This document shows positions 35,644-45,447 of a stretch of DNA of 48,790 nucleotides, in pieces. This stretch comes from an uncultured Clostridia bacterium. GTDB taxonomy: Bacteria; Bacillota; Clostridia; TANB77; CAG-508. The stretch spans positions 1 to 48,790 of the forward strand of contig CANQYM010000004.1 in assembly GCA_947628085.1 (NCBI GenBank). The letters are read 5' to 3'. Position 1 is the stretch's first letter. Each line of letters starts with the position of its first letter. The notes under the pieces were generated by a model. The model had not been told where the DNA came from. It worked only from the letters and a program-made list of their open reading frames with translations, and ran no database searches. The position numbers and the translations under genes were made by a program.

Positions 35644-36009
35644 ATGCCTAGTAATCATAATAGAATGAATAAAATTGATGAAGAGTTGAAAAAAGAAATT
35701 AGTAATATAATTTCATTAGAACTTAAAAACCCTCATCTTACTGGATTAATTAGTGTAACAAAAGTTAAAACCACACCAGATCTTAGATTTGCAAAAGTTT
35801 ATGTTACTATGATAAATGAAAAAAGCAAAAAAGAAAATTTATCTATTTTAAAACAATCTAGTGGATATATAAGAAGTGCAGTAGCAAAAAAAGTTAATTT
35901 AAGAAATACACCAGAAATAATATTTGAGTTTGATGAATCACTTGAATATGGTTCAAGAATAGATGAAATTTTAAAAAATATTACTAAAGACTTAAAAAAA
36001 GGAGAATAA
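35644..36009 (+). CDS. rbfA: Ribosome-binding factor A
   Basis: A 121-residue KH-fold protein of normal length needed for 16S rRNA 5'-end maturation. Motifs: RMNKIDEELKKEISNII, DLRFAKVYVTM, and SGYIRSAVAKKVNLRNTPEIIFEFDESLEYGSRID. An AAAGGAAA site precedes the start. Only 3 nt separate it from nrnA. Confidence 0.96.
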   Translation: MPSNHNRMNKIDEELKKEISNIISLELKNPHLTGLISVTKVKTTPDLRFAKVYVTMINEKSKKENLSILKQSSGYIRSAVAKKVNLRNTPEIIFEFDESLEYGSRIDEILKNITKDLKKGE

Positions 36010-36012
36010 GAA

Positions 36013-36966
36013 ATGACATTAGATGATATATTAGTTGAAATAAAAAAAGCAAATAATATTGTAATTATGGCACATGAGGCTCCAGATGGTGATGCTATTG
36101 GGAGCGCTCTTGCTATGTATTTAATTACTAGAAATATGGGGAAAAATTCTGTAGTTTTAATGAAGGACTTTCCAGAAAATTTCTCATATTTACCTGGAAA
36201 GGAATACATAAAAACAGAATCAGAAATATCTAAATACGATTTAGCAATAGCATTAGATTGTCCAAATACTAAAAGAATTAATTCTGATTTTATAAAGTAT
36301 TTTGAAGAAGCAAAAGTAAAAGTGCAATTTGATCATCACAATAAAAATGATATGTTTGCGGACCATAACATTGTTAATCATGTTTCACCAGCAACTGCAC
36401 AAATCCTTGTATCTAGTTTTGAATATTTAGGACTAGAAATAACAAAAGATGTAGCTACTTGTTTGTTAACCGGAATAATTACAGATACAGGCGGTTTCAA
36501 AAATAGTAATGTAACAGTTGAATCTTTTGAATTTGCATCTTGGTGCTTAGAAAAAGGAATTAATTTATCAAGCATTTATCATCAAGCTATGCTTATGATG
36601 TCTAGAACAAAGTTCGAGGCACAAAAAATAGCAATGAACAGATTAGAGTTTTTTGCAGATGGAAGAATTGCATTTACATATTTAACTAAAAAAGATGATG
36701 AGGAATTAAACTTAAAAGCGGGAGAACGTGAAGGAATTGTAGAAATTGGAAAAACAATAGAAGGAGTAGAAGTTTCAATATTTATATATGAAAAAGATAA
36801 TGGATTTAAAGCTTCACTTCGTTCTAGTGAATATGTAAATGTTTCAGATGTATGCTCTGTATTTGGTGGAGGAGGCCACATAAAAGCAGCAGGAGCTACT
36901 TTAAACATGACTTTCGAGGAAGCAAAAAAATCTATTATAAATGAGGTTACAAAAAAGTTAAAATAA
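36013..36966 (+). CDS. nrnA: Bifunctional oligoribonuclease/pAp phosphatase NrnA
   Basis: A 317-residue DHH-DHHA1 phosphoesterase that degrades short RNAs (nanoRNA) and 3'-phosphoadenosine 5'-phosphate. Motifs in order: MAHEAPDGDAIGSALAM, ALDCPNTKR, FDHHNKNDMFAD (DHH), TGIITDTGGF, and GGGGHIKAAGA of DHHA1. Normal length. Co-translated with rbfA. This placement after rbfA is standard in Firmicutes. Confidence 0.95.
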   Translation: MTLDDILVEIKKANNIVIMAHEAPDGDAIGSALAMYLITRNMGKNSVVLMKDFPENFSYLPGKEYIKTESEISKYDLAIALDCPNTKRINSDFIKYFEEAKVKVQFDHHNKNDMFADHNIVNHVSPATAQILVSSFEYLGLEITKDVATCLLTGIITDTGGFKNSNVTVESFEFASWCLEKGINLSSIYHQAMLMMSRTKFEAQKIAMNRLEFFADGRIAFTYLTKKDDEELNLKAGEREGIVEIGKTIEGVEVSIFIYEKDNGFKASLRSSEYVNVSDVCSVFGGGGHIKAAGATLNMTFEEAKKSIINEVTKKLK

Positions 36967-37004
36967 TATATAATATATAAAAGTACAAATGAAAGGATAA
37001 AAAT

Positions 37005-37871
37005 ATGTTTAGATACAAATGGATAAATTTATTAATGGTAGTAATACTTTTAGCAAATTTACTATTTACTGATATTGCACTTGCTGTAGATGCAATAACG
37101 GTACCCGAAAAAGATGTTAATTTAAAAATTGAAAATCTTACAAGAGGTTGCAAAATTTATTTATTACTTTCAGAAGACTTACTTAAATATAATATGGAAC
37201 AGTTTGTAAATAATAATCTCAACAATGTGTATCAAAGCGAGGCTGAAAAAGCACAAAAAATACAAACTTATTTAGACAAATCAGACTATTTAGGATATGT
37301 TGAATACTTTAAATCACTTGGCTTTAACCAAGTAGAAGAAAATGAAGTAGAACTTAGACACTACTGCTTTTCTATGCAGTCTTCAGAAATAATTGGAGAA
37401 TATGAACATGAAGGAAAAAAATATATACAAATAAAAGTTAATTTAGATGAAGAAAATAGATTTAAATTAATAATTAAAGATTATTTAGTAGATTATAATT
37501 CATTAGATACAAAATTTATGATTGACGAATATGGAACAATTACTTTTATAGATTTAAACAATTTAAATTATGAAGTAAATCCAGAAAAAAATAATATTGA
37601 AGAATGCAATGTAAATTATACTTACTATGAAGAAAGCGATTTTTCAAAAATAGAAGAAAGTACTAAAATTGCTTATATAATTTTATATATTGTTTTAGCA
37701 ATTATATTTATTATCATAATAATTTTGATTGTGAGACATTATATTAAATTATGGAAAGAAAAAGAAGCTAGAAAATTCTGGAAGAAAAAGCTTACTAAAG
37801 AGGAGAAGAAAGAACAAAAAAGAAAGAAAAAAGAAGAGAAAAAATTAGAAAAAAGTAAAAAGGTAAAATAA
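37005..37871 (+). CDS. Exported protein with C-terminal membrane anchor, unknown
   Basis: A 288-residue protein with a signal peptide (hydrophobic 8-27, likely cleaved after ALA), an extracytoplasmic alpha/beta part of about 190 residues, a transmembrane helix (about 224-246) and a very basic Lys/Glu-rich cytoplasmic tail. No family was recognised. The AAAGGA site precedes the ATG. It follows nrnA after about 40 nt and may be the last gene of that operon. Confidence 0.75.
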   Translation: MFRYKWINLLMVVILLANLLFTDIALAVDAITVPEKDVNLKIENLTRGCKIYLLLSEDLLKYNMEQFVNNNLNNVYQSEAEKAQKIQTYLDKSDYLGYVEYFKSLGFNQVEENEVELRHYCFSMQSSEIIGEYEHEGKKYIQIKVNLDEENRFKLIIKDYLVDYNSLDTKFMIDEYGTITFIDLNNLNYEVNPEKNNIEECNVNYTYYEESDFSKIEESTKIAYIILYIVLAIIFIIIIILIVRHYIKLWKEKEARKFWKKKLTKEEKKEQKRKKKEEKKLEKSKKVK

Positions 37872-37894
37872 TTTAAAAGGAGAAAACCATAAAA

Positions 37895-39148
37895 ATGAAA
37901 AAGGAAAACAAAAATTTGAGGCTTTATCCTAAATATAGACCTTTATCAAGAGATTTTCTATTCTTTTATACAATAAATGTATTATTTTTAACTCAAATTA
38001 AAAAAATAGATATGGCTTCAGTTGTATTAATTGATACATTTTATGCTTTATTTATAATTTTATGTCAAATTCCAGCCACATTAATTGTTGAAAAAATCGG
38101 AAGGAAAAAAAGTGTAGTTGTTGGAAACATATGCAATGCTATATATTTAATTATAGTTATAAACAGCACAAAACTTATTCAGTTTCTTATAGCAGAACTA
38201 ATATGTGCACTTGCATTCTCACTTAAAGACATTGGAGAGCCTTCTATACTACATGAATCGATTGATTCTTCAAGTGTGGAAAAAAGCAATATATTTGCTA
38301 GAATACAGGGAAATGCTGTTTCAGGATATTATCTGCTTAGTGCAATTTCACTTATACTTTCTGGTTTTTTATATGAAATAAATGGTTATATTCCATTATT
38401 ATTATCGCTTGGAATAGTAATAATAACAATAATAATGTCAACAAGGTTTGAAGAAGTTAATCCGCCTCAAGCTGAGAAAAAAAACGATGAAGAGTCTTTA
38501 AAAGAAGCAATAAAATTTTCAATAAAATCTAAAAGATGTAGATGTTTATTAATTTATTCAGCAGTATTTTATGGAATAATTTCAGTTTTATCTACTTATG
38601 AAATAAGTTTACTAGAAAATTTAGGACTTGCCTCAAAATATATAGGAATATCATTTGCAATTTTAAATATTGTTTCAGCAATATCTTCAAGAAAACAATA
38701 TATATTTCATAAAAAATTTAAAAATAGAACATTGTCTGTTATAGGAATATTATTAAGTTTATCAATAATAATGTCTGGTGGAATTGTTCTTTTAGAATTT
38801 AATTTACCTTTTACATTAATTATAATTTTTTCAATGTACATAATAAAATATATTTCTGTAGGACTTTATAATGTTTTATTAATAAAATATTTAACTAACT
38901 TCACAAATAGTAAAATAGATACAAAAATTTTTGCTGTAAATAGTTTTGCAAATTCTGTAACAAGTGTTATATTAGGACTATCTGCATCAAAACTATTAAA
39001 ACTAATGCCAATAACAAATGCAATGTTTACATTTGGAATTTTTAGTTTAGTTGCTATGATAATAACATTAATGTATATGAAAAATAAGGTTGGTTTAGAG
39101 CCTAATAAATATTCTAATTATGAATTAAAATATGATAGTAAAAATTAA
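37895..39148 (+). CDS. MFS transporter
   Basis: A 417-residue membrane protein with about 12 hydrophobic helices. The loop 2-3 signature IVEKIGRKKSVVVGN fits the MFS G-x-x-x-D/E-R-x-G-R-K/R consensus. The central loop (about 185-210) is charged. The substrate is not apparent; drug, sugar or metabolite efflux are all possible. AAAGGAGA precedes the ATG. A strong terminator-like structure follows. Confidence 0.88.
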   Translation: MKKENKNLRLYPKYRPLSRDFLFFYTINVLFLTQIKKIDMASVVLIDTFYALFIILCQIPATLIVEKIGRKKSVVVGNICNAIYLIIVINSTKLIQFLIAELICALAFSLKDIGEPSILHESIDSSSVEKSNIFARIQGNAVSGYYLLSAISLILSGFLYEINGYIPLLLSLGIVIITIIMSTRFEEVNPPQAEKKNDEESLKEAIKFSIKSKRCRCLLIYSAVFYGIISVLSTYEISLLENLGLASKYIGISFAILNIVSAISSRKQYIFHKKFKNRTLSVIGILLSLSIIMSGGIVLLEFNLPFTLIIIFSMYIIKYISVGLYNVLLIKYLTNFTNSKIDTKIFAVNSFANSVTSVILGLSASKLLKLMPITNAMFTFGIFSLVAMIITLMYMKNKVGLEPNKYSNYELKYDSKN

Positions 39149-39211
39149 AAAATGCGCCACGATTAATTAAACTATAAAAATATAGTTAATAAAATCTAGT
39201 GGTGTATTTTT
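39149..39211 (+). terminator. Extended terminator hairpin after the MFS gene
   Basis: AAAATGCGCCAC (39149-39160) pairs with GTGGTGTATTTT (39199-39210, two G-U pairs), continued by GATT/AATC with a bulged TA. An inner AACTATA/TATAGTT stem lies around 4 A. A T-run ends it. It starts at the base after the stop codon. Confidence 0.78.
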
Positions 39212-39228
39212 AAGAAAAGGAGAGAAAA

Positions 39229-39996
39229 ATGATAGATTTAGAAGTAGCAAAAAATGAATTTATGAATTATGTTTCAAATTATGATAGTAGTATTATGGAA
39301 ATAGACAAAAAAATAAAGCATTCTTTAAGAGTAATGGAGCAAAGTAAAAATATTGCTCAATCTCTAAATTTAAATGAGGAACAAATTAATTTAGCAACAT
39401 TAATAGGATTACTTCATGACATTGCTAGATTTGAACAATTTTCACAATATAAAACATTCTCAGACTATAGAAGTTTTGACCATGGAGATAGAGGTGCTAA
39501 AATTTTAGAAAAAGATAATTTTATTAGGAAATTCATTCAAACAGATGAATATGATGAAATAATAAAAACTGCAATTAGAAATCATAATAAATTTTCTATC
39601 GAAGAAGGATTAGATGAAGAAACTTTATTATTTGCTAAAATAGTAAAAGATGCAGATAAAATAGATATTTTCTATGAAGCATCTGAGCTTATGCTTTGGC
39701 ATACAGATGAAGAAATAAAGCAAATAGAAGAAGGAAAGGTATCAGAAGATTATTTAGAAACAATTAAAAATCATAAATGTATTTATAGAGATGAGCAGAA
39801 AAGACCTAAGATAGATTCTATTATGTTAGTAGCAAGCTTTGTTTTTGATACTAATTTCAAATATACTTTTAAATATATATTAGAAAATAATTTTATAAAT
39901 AAAATTCTTGATAAATTTAATTATAAAGAAGAAACAAGAAAACAAGTTGATTTAATTGAAAAAATTATTCATGATTTTCTAAGCGAAAAAATTTAA
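39229..39996 (+). CDS. HD-domain phosphohydrolase
   Basis: A 255-residue metal-dependent HD-superfamily hydrolase. Metal-binding pattern: H-x(n)-HD (KHSLRVMEQ and LLHDIARFEQ), then a further His in IRNHNKFS and Asp in VKDADKIDIF. This is the small single-domain group that acts on nucleotides or phosphate esters. The exact substrate is unknown. AAAGGAGAG precedes the ATG. First of a possible operon with the thioesterase. Confidence 0.9.
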   Translation: MIDLEVAKNEFMNYVSNYDSSIMEIDKKIKHSLRVMEQSKNIAQSLNLNEEQINLATLIGLLHDIARFEQFSQYKTFSDYRSFDHGDRGAKILEKDNFIRKFIQTDEYDEIIKTAIRNHNKFSIEEGLDEETLLFAKIVKDADKIDIFYEASELMLWHTDEEIKQIEEGKVSEDYLETIKNHKCIYRDEQKRPKIDSIMLVASFVFDTNFKYTFKYILENNFINKILDKFNYKEETRKQVDLIEKIIHDFLSEKI

Positions 39997-40055
39997 TATT
40001 ATTTTAAGATAAATTTGTTATATATATTAAATGCAATAAAGTTGGGAGAATTAAA

Positions 40056-40460
40056 ATGGTATATGAAAGAAAAGTAAATTATTATGAAACAGATGGAATG
40101 AGAGTTGTTCACCATTCAAACTATATAAGATTTTTAGAGGAAGCAAGAATATTTTATATGGATAAAATGGGACTTCCTTATGGAAAAATGGAAGAAGAAG
40201 GAATAATGATTCCAGTTTTAGGTGTAAATTGCGAATATAAACATTCAGCAAAATTTGAAGATATTCTTGAAATAGATGTAAAAATAAAAGAATATACTAG
40301 TGTTAGAATAACAATGCAATATACAGTTACAAATAAAACAACTGGTTTACTTTGCTTAACAGGTGAAACAAAGCATTGCTTTACAGATGAAAATATGAAA
40401 CCAGTTTCTTTGAAAAAAGTAAAACCATATATGCATGAGATATTTTCAAAAGAAATTTAA
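40056..40460 (+). CDS. Acyl-CoA thioesterase, YbgC/FadM type
   Basis: A 134-residue hot-dog-fold thioesterase. The family hallmark is YYETDGMRVVHHSNYIRFLEEARI (catalytic Asp, His-Asn-Tyr). It hydrolyses short- or medium-chain acyl-CoA. Normal length. TGGGAGA precedes the ATG. It is followed 23 nt later by the ABC exporter pair and may be in the same operon. Confidence 0.92.
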   Translation: MVYERKVNYYETDGMRVVHHSNYIRFLEEARIFYMDKMGLPYGKMEEEGIMIPVLGVNCEYKHSAKFEDILEIDVKIKEYTSVRITMQYTVTNKTTGLLCLTGETKHCFTDENMKPVSLKKVKPYMHEIFSKEI

Positions 40461-40483
40461 AAATACAGTTTGGAGAGATATTT

Positions 40484-42220
40484 ATGATAAAGAAATTATT
40501 AAAATCAGTTAGAGAATACAAAAAAGATACTATATTAACACCTTTATTTATGATACTAGAAGTTTTAATGGAAATTTTCATACCACTATTACTTGCTAGA
40601 TTAATAGATGAAGGAATAAATAAACAAGATATGTTTGCTATAATAAAAGTTGGTGTTGAACTTATATTTATAGCATTTTTAGCGTTAATTTTTGGTAGAC
40701 TTTCAGGAAAGTATGCTGCAAAAGCCTCTTCTGGATTTGCTAAAAATTTAAGAAAAGATATGTATGCAAAAATACAAGATTTTTCTTTTTATAATATAGA
40801 TAGATTTAGCACATCAAGTATTGTTACAAGATTAACAACAGACGTAATTAATGTTCAACAAGCATATATGATGATTATAAGAATAGCTGTAAGATCACCA
40901 TTAACATTAATTTTTGCATTTCTTATGGCATTTTTTATAAATCACAAAATAGCAATTATTTTTATGGTAGCAGCACCAATATTGCTTGGATCTTTAATAA
41001 TAATTTCTAGAGTTGCACATCCAATTTTTAGAAGAGTATTTAATACATATGATAAATTAAATAATGTTGTTCAAGAAAATGTAAGAGGCGTAAGAATTGT
41101 AAAATCTTTTGTAACAGAAGAAAAAGAAATAGAAAAATTTAACAATGTATCAGATAGCATATATAAAGACTTTACAAAAGCAGAAGCAATTTTAGCATTA
41201 AACAATCCAATTATGCAATTAACAGTATACACTTGTTTAACTTTAATTGCTTGGTTTGGTAGTCATTTTATAGTTTTAAATACTTTAACTGTAGGAGAAT
41301 TCACAAGTTTAATTACATACACTATGCAAATACTTATGAGTTTAATGATGCTTTCAATGATTTTTGTAATGATTACACTAGCTTTAGAATCTGCTAAAAG
41401 AATAGCAGAAATTTTAGAAGAAGTTCCAGATTTACAAAATCCTGAAAATCCAGTTTTTGATGTTAAAGATGGTTCAATTGAATTTAACAATGTTTCTTTT
41501 AGTTATTTTAAAGATTCTAATAAATTAGCATTAAAGAATATAAACTTGAAAATTAATTCTGGAGAAACTATTGGAATAATAGGTGGAACAGGTTCTTCAA
41601 AAACAACAATGGTTCAATTAATTCCTAGATTATATGATGTAACAGAAGGAAATTTAAAAATTGGAGATGTTGATGTAAGAAATTACGATATAAGAACATT
41701 AAGAAATGCAGTTTCAATGGTACTTCAAAGAAATGAACTTTTTTCAGGCACAATAAAAGAAAATTTAAGATGGGGAAATAAAGAAGCAGATGATGAAGAA
41801 CTTGTAAAAGTTTGTAAATATGCTCAAGCAGATGAGTTCATTTCTAAATTTCCAAATGGTTATGACACTTATATTGAGCAAGGTGGAACTAATGTAAGTG
41901 GAGGACAAAAACAAAGACTTTGTATTGCAAGAGCACTTCTTAAAAAACCAAAAATTCTTATATTAGATGATTCTACTTCAGCAGTAGATACAAAAACAGA
42001 AAGCTTAATAAGAAAAGCTTTTTCAGAAGAATTACCAGAAACAACTAAACTAATAATTGCTCAAAGAATTTCTTCTGTTCAAGATTGCGATAAAATAATT
42101 GTTCTTGATAATGGTTCAATTAATGGTATTGGAACACATGAAGAACTATTAAAAACTAATGAAATATATAAAGATGTATATGAATCACAGATGAAGGGAG
42201 GAGACGAAAGTGGAAAATAA
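40484..42220 (+). CDS. Heterodimeric ABC exporter, degenerate-site subunit
   Basis: A 578-residue type IV (B-family) ABC exporter half: six transmembrane helices (about 20-310), then the nucleotide-binding domain. Walker A is GGTGSSKT; signature VSGGQKQR; Walker B LILDDSTSAVD, where the usual catalytic Glu is Asp, a mark of the degenerate site in heterodimeric exporters (as in TM287/288). The 3' end overlaps the partner gene by 11 nt. Probable multidrug, lipid or peptide exporter. The family Q-loop (VLQRNELFSG) is present. Confidence 0.92.
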   Translation: MIKKLLKSVREYKKDTILTPLFMILEVLMEIFIPLLLARLIDEGINKQDMFAIIKVGVELIFIAFLALIFGRLSGKYAAKASSGFAKNLRKDMYAKIQDFSFYNIDRFSTSSIVTRLTTDVINVQQAYMMIIRIAVRSPLTLIFAFLMAFFINHKIAIIFMVAAPILLGSLIIISRVAHPIFRRVFNTYDKLNNVVQENVRGVRIVKSFVTEEKEIEKFNNVSDSIYKDFTKAEAILALNNPIMQLTVYTCLTLIAWFGSHFIVLNTLTVGEFTSLITYTMQILMSLMMLSMIFVMITLALESAKRIAEILEEVPDLQNPENPVFDVKDGSIEFNNVSFSYFKDSNKLALKNINLKINSGETIGIIGGTGSSKTTMVQLIPRLYDVTEGNLKIGDVDVRNYDIRTLRNAVSMVLQRNELFSGTIKENLRWGNKEADDEELVKVCKYAQADEFISKFPNGYDTYIEQGGTNVSGGQKQRLCIARALLKKPKILILDDSTSAVDTKTESLIRKAFSEELPETTKLIIAQRISSVQDCDKIIVLDNGSINGIGTHEELLKTNEIYKDVYESQMKGGDESGK

Positions 42221-44078
42221 CAGAAAAATAGATCCTAAAACTTTAAAAAGAATTTTTGGATATATATTAAAAAATTATAAAATTCAATTTGTATTCGTTA
42301 TTTTTTGCGTATTATTTTCTTCATCTGGAACAGTTGCAAGCTCTCTATTTTTGCAAAATTTAATAGATGATTATGTTATGCCTATGATAGGTCAAACAAA
42401 TCCTTCATTTGCTCCATTACTTAGAGCATTAGGATTTATGGTATGCATTTTTGCAGTAGGTGTAATATCTGCATATATATACAATAGATTAATGTCTAAA
42501 ATTGGACAGGGAACTTTAAGAGATATTCGTAACGAAATGTTTGAAAAAATGCAATACTTACCAGTTAGATATTTTGATACACATTCTCATGGAGATGTAA
42601 TGAGTCACTACACAAACGATATAGATACTTTAAGAGAAATGATTTCAAGAGGTGTGCCTCAAATGGTATCTTTATCTTTAACATTAATCTTAACATTTTT
42701 AGCTATGTTAAAAACAAGCCTACATTTAACATTATTAGTAATTATTCTTTTATTTATTATAATAAATGTTTCAAAAACTATTACTAGAAAAAGTGGAAAA
42801 TATTTCGTAAAGCAACAAGAATCAATAGCTAAAGTTAATGGATATGTTGAAGAAATGGTAAACGGACAAAAAGTAGTAAAAGTATTTTGCAGAGAAGATG
42901 AATCTATTGAAGCATTTAATAAATTAAATGATGAACTTTGCAATGACTCAACAGAAGCAAACAAATATGCAAATATTTTAATGCCAACTCTTGCAAATTT
43001 AGGGAACCTACAATATGTTTTAATTGGAATTGTTGGAGGCTTTTTAGCAATAAATGGAATTGGAGGACTAACAATAGGAGCTATAGTATCTTTCTTAAAT
43101 TTAAGCAAAAGCTTTTCAATGCCAATATCTCAAATTTCACAACAAGTAAATTTAATTATAATGGCTTTAGCTGGTGCAAAGAGAATATTTACACTTATAG
43201 ATGAAAAACCAGAAGAAGATAATGGATATGTTACTTTAGTTAATGCAGAAATTAAAGATGGAAAAATAACAGAAACAGACCACTACACTGGAAAATGGGC
43301 TTGGAAGCATCCTCATAGTGATGGTAGATTAGAATATGTAGAGCTAAAAGGCTATATTGAATTTCATAATGTAGATTTTAGTTATGATGGAAAGAAAACT
43401 GTTTTGCATGACATTTCTTTATATGCAAAACCAGGACAAAAAATTGCTTTTGTTGGTGCAACAGGAGCTGGAAAAACAACAATAACAAATTTAATAAATA
43501 GATTTTATGATATTGAAGATGGAAAAATTAGATATGATGGCATAAATATAAACAAGATAAGAAAAGACGATTTAAGAAGATCTTTAGGAATGGTTCTTCA
43601 AGATGTAAATTTATTTACTGGAACAATAAAAGAAAATATAAAATATGGAAAACAAGATGCAACTGATGAAGAGGTTATAGAAGCTGCCAAACTTGCAAAT
43701 GTTCATAATTTTATAATGATGCTTCCAGATGAATATAATACTGTAATAGATGGAAGTGGTGGAAGTTTGTCTCAAGGTCAAAAACAATTATTATCAATAG
43801 CAAGAGCAGCACTTAATAATCCACCAGTTATGATTTTAGATGAAGCAACATCAAGCATAGATACAAGAACAGAAAAAATAGTTCAAGAAGGTATGGATAA
43901 ACTTATGGACGGCAGAACTGTTTTTGTTATAGCACATAGATTATCAACAGTAAGAAATTCAAAAGCTATTATGGTTCTAGAAAATGGTAGAATTATTGAA
44001 AGAGGAGACCATGAAGAACTAATAGCACAAAAAGGTCAATATTATCAATTATATACTGGAAATTTTGAATTAGAATAA
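42210..44078 (+). CDS. Heterodimeric ABC exporter, consensus-site subunit
   Basis: A 622-residue partner of the preceding gene. Six transmembrane helices are followed by the nucleotide-binding domain with GATGAGKT (Walker A), LSQGQKQLL signature (Gln in place of the second Ser/Gly, typical of such pairs) and LDEATSSID (Walker B with catalytic Glu). An insertion between the membrane domain and the nucleotide-binding domain, with Trp/His residues (WAWKHPHSDG, about 355-365), is common in this subfamily. The two genes overlap by 11 nt and are co-translated. A GGGAGGAGA site lies in the upstream gene. Confidence 0.93.
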   Translation: MENNRKIDPKTLKRIFGYILKNYKIQFVFVIFCVLFSSSGTVASSLFLQNLIDDYVMPMIGQTNPSFAPLLRALGFMVCIFAVGVISAYIYNRLMSKIGQGTLRDIRNEMFEKMQYLPVRYFDTHSHGDVMSHYTNDIDTLREMISRGVPQMVSLSLTLILTFLAMLKTSLHLTLLVIILLFIIINVSKTITRKSGKYFVKQQESIAKVNGYVEEMVNGQKVVKVFCREDESIEAFNKLNDELCNDSTEANKYANILMPTLANLGNLQYVLIGIVGGFLAINGIGGLTIGAIVSFLNLSKSFSMPISQISQQVNLIIMALAGAKRIFTLIDEKPEEDNGYVTLVNAEIKDGKITETDHYTGKWAWKHPHSDGRLEYVELKGYIEFHNVDFSYDGKKTVLHDISLYAKPGQKIAFVGATGAGKTTITNLINRFYDIEDGKIRYDGININKIRKDDLRRSLGMVLQDVNLFTGTIKENIKYGKQDATDEEVIEAAKLANVHNFIMMLPDEYNTVIDGSGGSLSQGQKQLLSIARAALNNPPVMILDEATSSIDTRTEKIVQEGMDKLMDGRTVFVIAHRLSTVRNSKAIMVLENGRIIERGDHEELIAQKGQYYQLYTGNFELE

Positions 44079-44186
44079 AACTTGAATTAGAGTAAAATTA
44101 TAGATATTTAATGGTTTTTAAAATAAATGTTGCATGCTAAAAAATTTTCTTAAGACATTTTTAATATTACAAATGCCTAATATATC

Positions 44187-44215
44187 TTGAAAGAAAATAT
44201 TATAAAGTATATAAT
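44187..44215 (+). promoter_or_regulatory. Promoter for the COG0523 GTPase
   Basis: TTGAAA (44187-44192) and TATAAT (44210-44215), spacer 17 nt. No clear Zur box was seen around it. Confidence 0.7.
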
Positions 44216-44253
44216 ACCAATATCAAATTTCTTAACTTTTTTAGGAGGAAAAA

Positions 44254-45435
44254 ATGGATAAAATAGTACCAATCACAGTTTTAACAGGATACTTAGGGGC
44301 TGGGAAAACTACTTTAATAAACCATGTTTTAACAAATCAAGAAGGATATAAAGTAGCAGTTATAGTAAATGATATAGGTGAAGTAAATATAGATGCTGAA
44401 TTAATACAAAAAGGTGGAGTTGTTAATGAAAAAGACAGCAACTTAGTTCCTTTAAGCAATGGTTGTATTTGTTGTACATTAAAAACAGATTTAATGAAAC
44501 AAATTGTAGACATTATCAAAACAAGAAAATTCGATTACATTTTAATAGAAGCAAGTGGAATTTGTGAACCACTTCCTATTGCACAAACAATAACAGTTCT
44601 TTCAGAACAAACTGAAAAATATGGACTTCCAAAAATTTGTAGACTAGATAACATTGTTACTGTTGTTGATGCCGCAAGACTTGCTTATGAATTCGGCTCA
44701 GGAGAGAATCTTTTAAAAGAAAATTTAGATGAAGAAGATATTGAAAATCTTTTAATTCAACAAATAGAATTTTGCAACACTATTGTTTTAAATAAAGTAG
44801 ATTCTGTTTCAGAAGACGAATTAAAAAGAGTTAAAGCAGTTATAAGAGCACTTCAACCAGAAGCAAAAATTATTGAAACAAATTATGCTAAAGTTAGTGT
44901 TGGAGAGATAATAGATACAAACAATTTCGATTTTGAAAAAGCAGCAACTTCTGCAGCTTGGGTTAAAGAATTAGAAAGTGAAGATAATGAACACGAAGAC
45001 GACGATGATGATGATCATGAAGAACATCACGGACATCACCATCATCATCACGATGAAGGTGAAGCAGAAGAATATGGAATTGGTACATTTGTTTATGTTA
45101 GAAGAAAACCATTTAACAGAAACAAATTTGAAGAATTTGTTAATTTCAAATGGGAAAGAAATATTATTAGATGCAAAGGAATTCTTTGGTTTTCAGATGA
45201 AGATGAAATGTCTTATGTTTTTGAACAAGCTGGAAATCAAATGCAAATTGGTGAATCTGGTCTTTGGATAGCTTCTGCACCGGAAAATGAAAGAAAAGAA
45301 CTTTTCAAACAAAATCCAGAACTTCTAAAAAACTGGGACGACAAAGTTGGAGACAGAATAATAAAACTTGTATTTATTGGTAGAGATTTACAAAAAGACG
45401 AAATTAAAGCAGAATTAGATAAATTACTTGATTAA
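44254..45435 (+). CDS. COG0523/CobW-family metallochaperone GTPase
   Basis: A 393-residue G3E-family GTPase with Walker A GYLGAGKTTL, NDIGEVNIDAELI, the metal-binding CICC motif (SNGCICCTLKTD, CxCC), ASGICEP and NKVD. A Asp/Glu- then His-rich linker (about 247-272, with six consecutive His) marks it as a zinc-type (ZagA/YciC/ZigA) chaperone rather than cobalt or nitrile hydratase. The C-terminal CobW_C domain (about 280-390) is complete. Own promoter and AGGAGG. The neighbour is a Cys-rich LCP protein. Confidence 0.93.
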   Translation: MDKIVPITVLTGYLGAGKTTLINHVLTNQEGYKVAVIVNDIGEVNIDAELIQKGGVVNEKDSNLVPLSNGCICCTLKTDLMKQIVDIIKTRKFDYILIEASGICEPLPIAQTITVLSEQTEKYGLPKICRLDNIVTVVDAARLAYEFGSGENLLKENLDEEDIENLLIQQIEFCNTIVLNKVDSVSEDELKRVKAVIRALQPEAKIIETNYAKVSVGEIIDTNNFDFEKAATSAAWVKELESEDNEHEDDDDDDHEEHHGHHHHHHDEGEAEEYGIGTFVYVRRKPFNRNKFEEFVNFKWERNIIRCKGILWFSDEDEMSYVFEQAGNQMQIGESGLWIASAPENERKELFKQNPELLKNWDDKVGDRIIKLVFIGRDLQKDEIKAELDKLLD

Positions 45436-45447
45436 TAAAATAAAGTT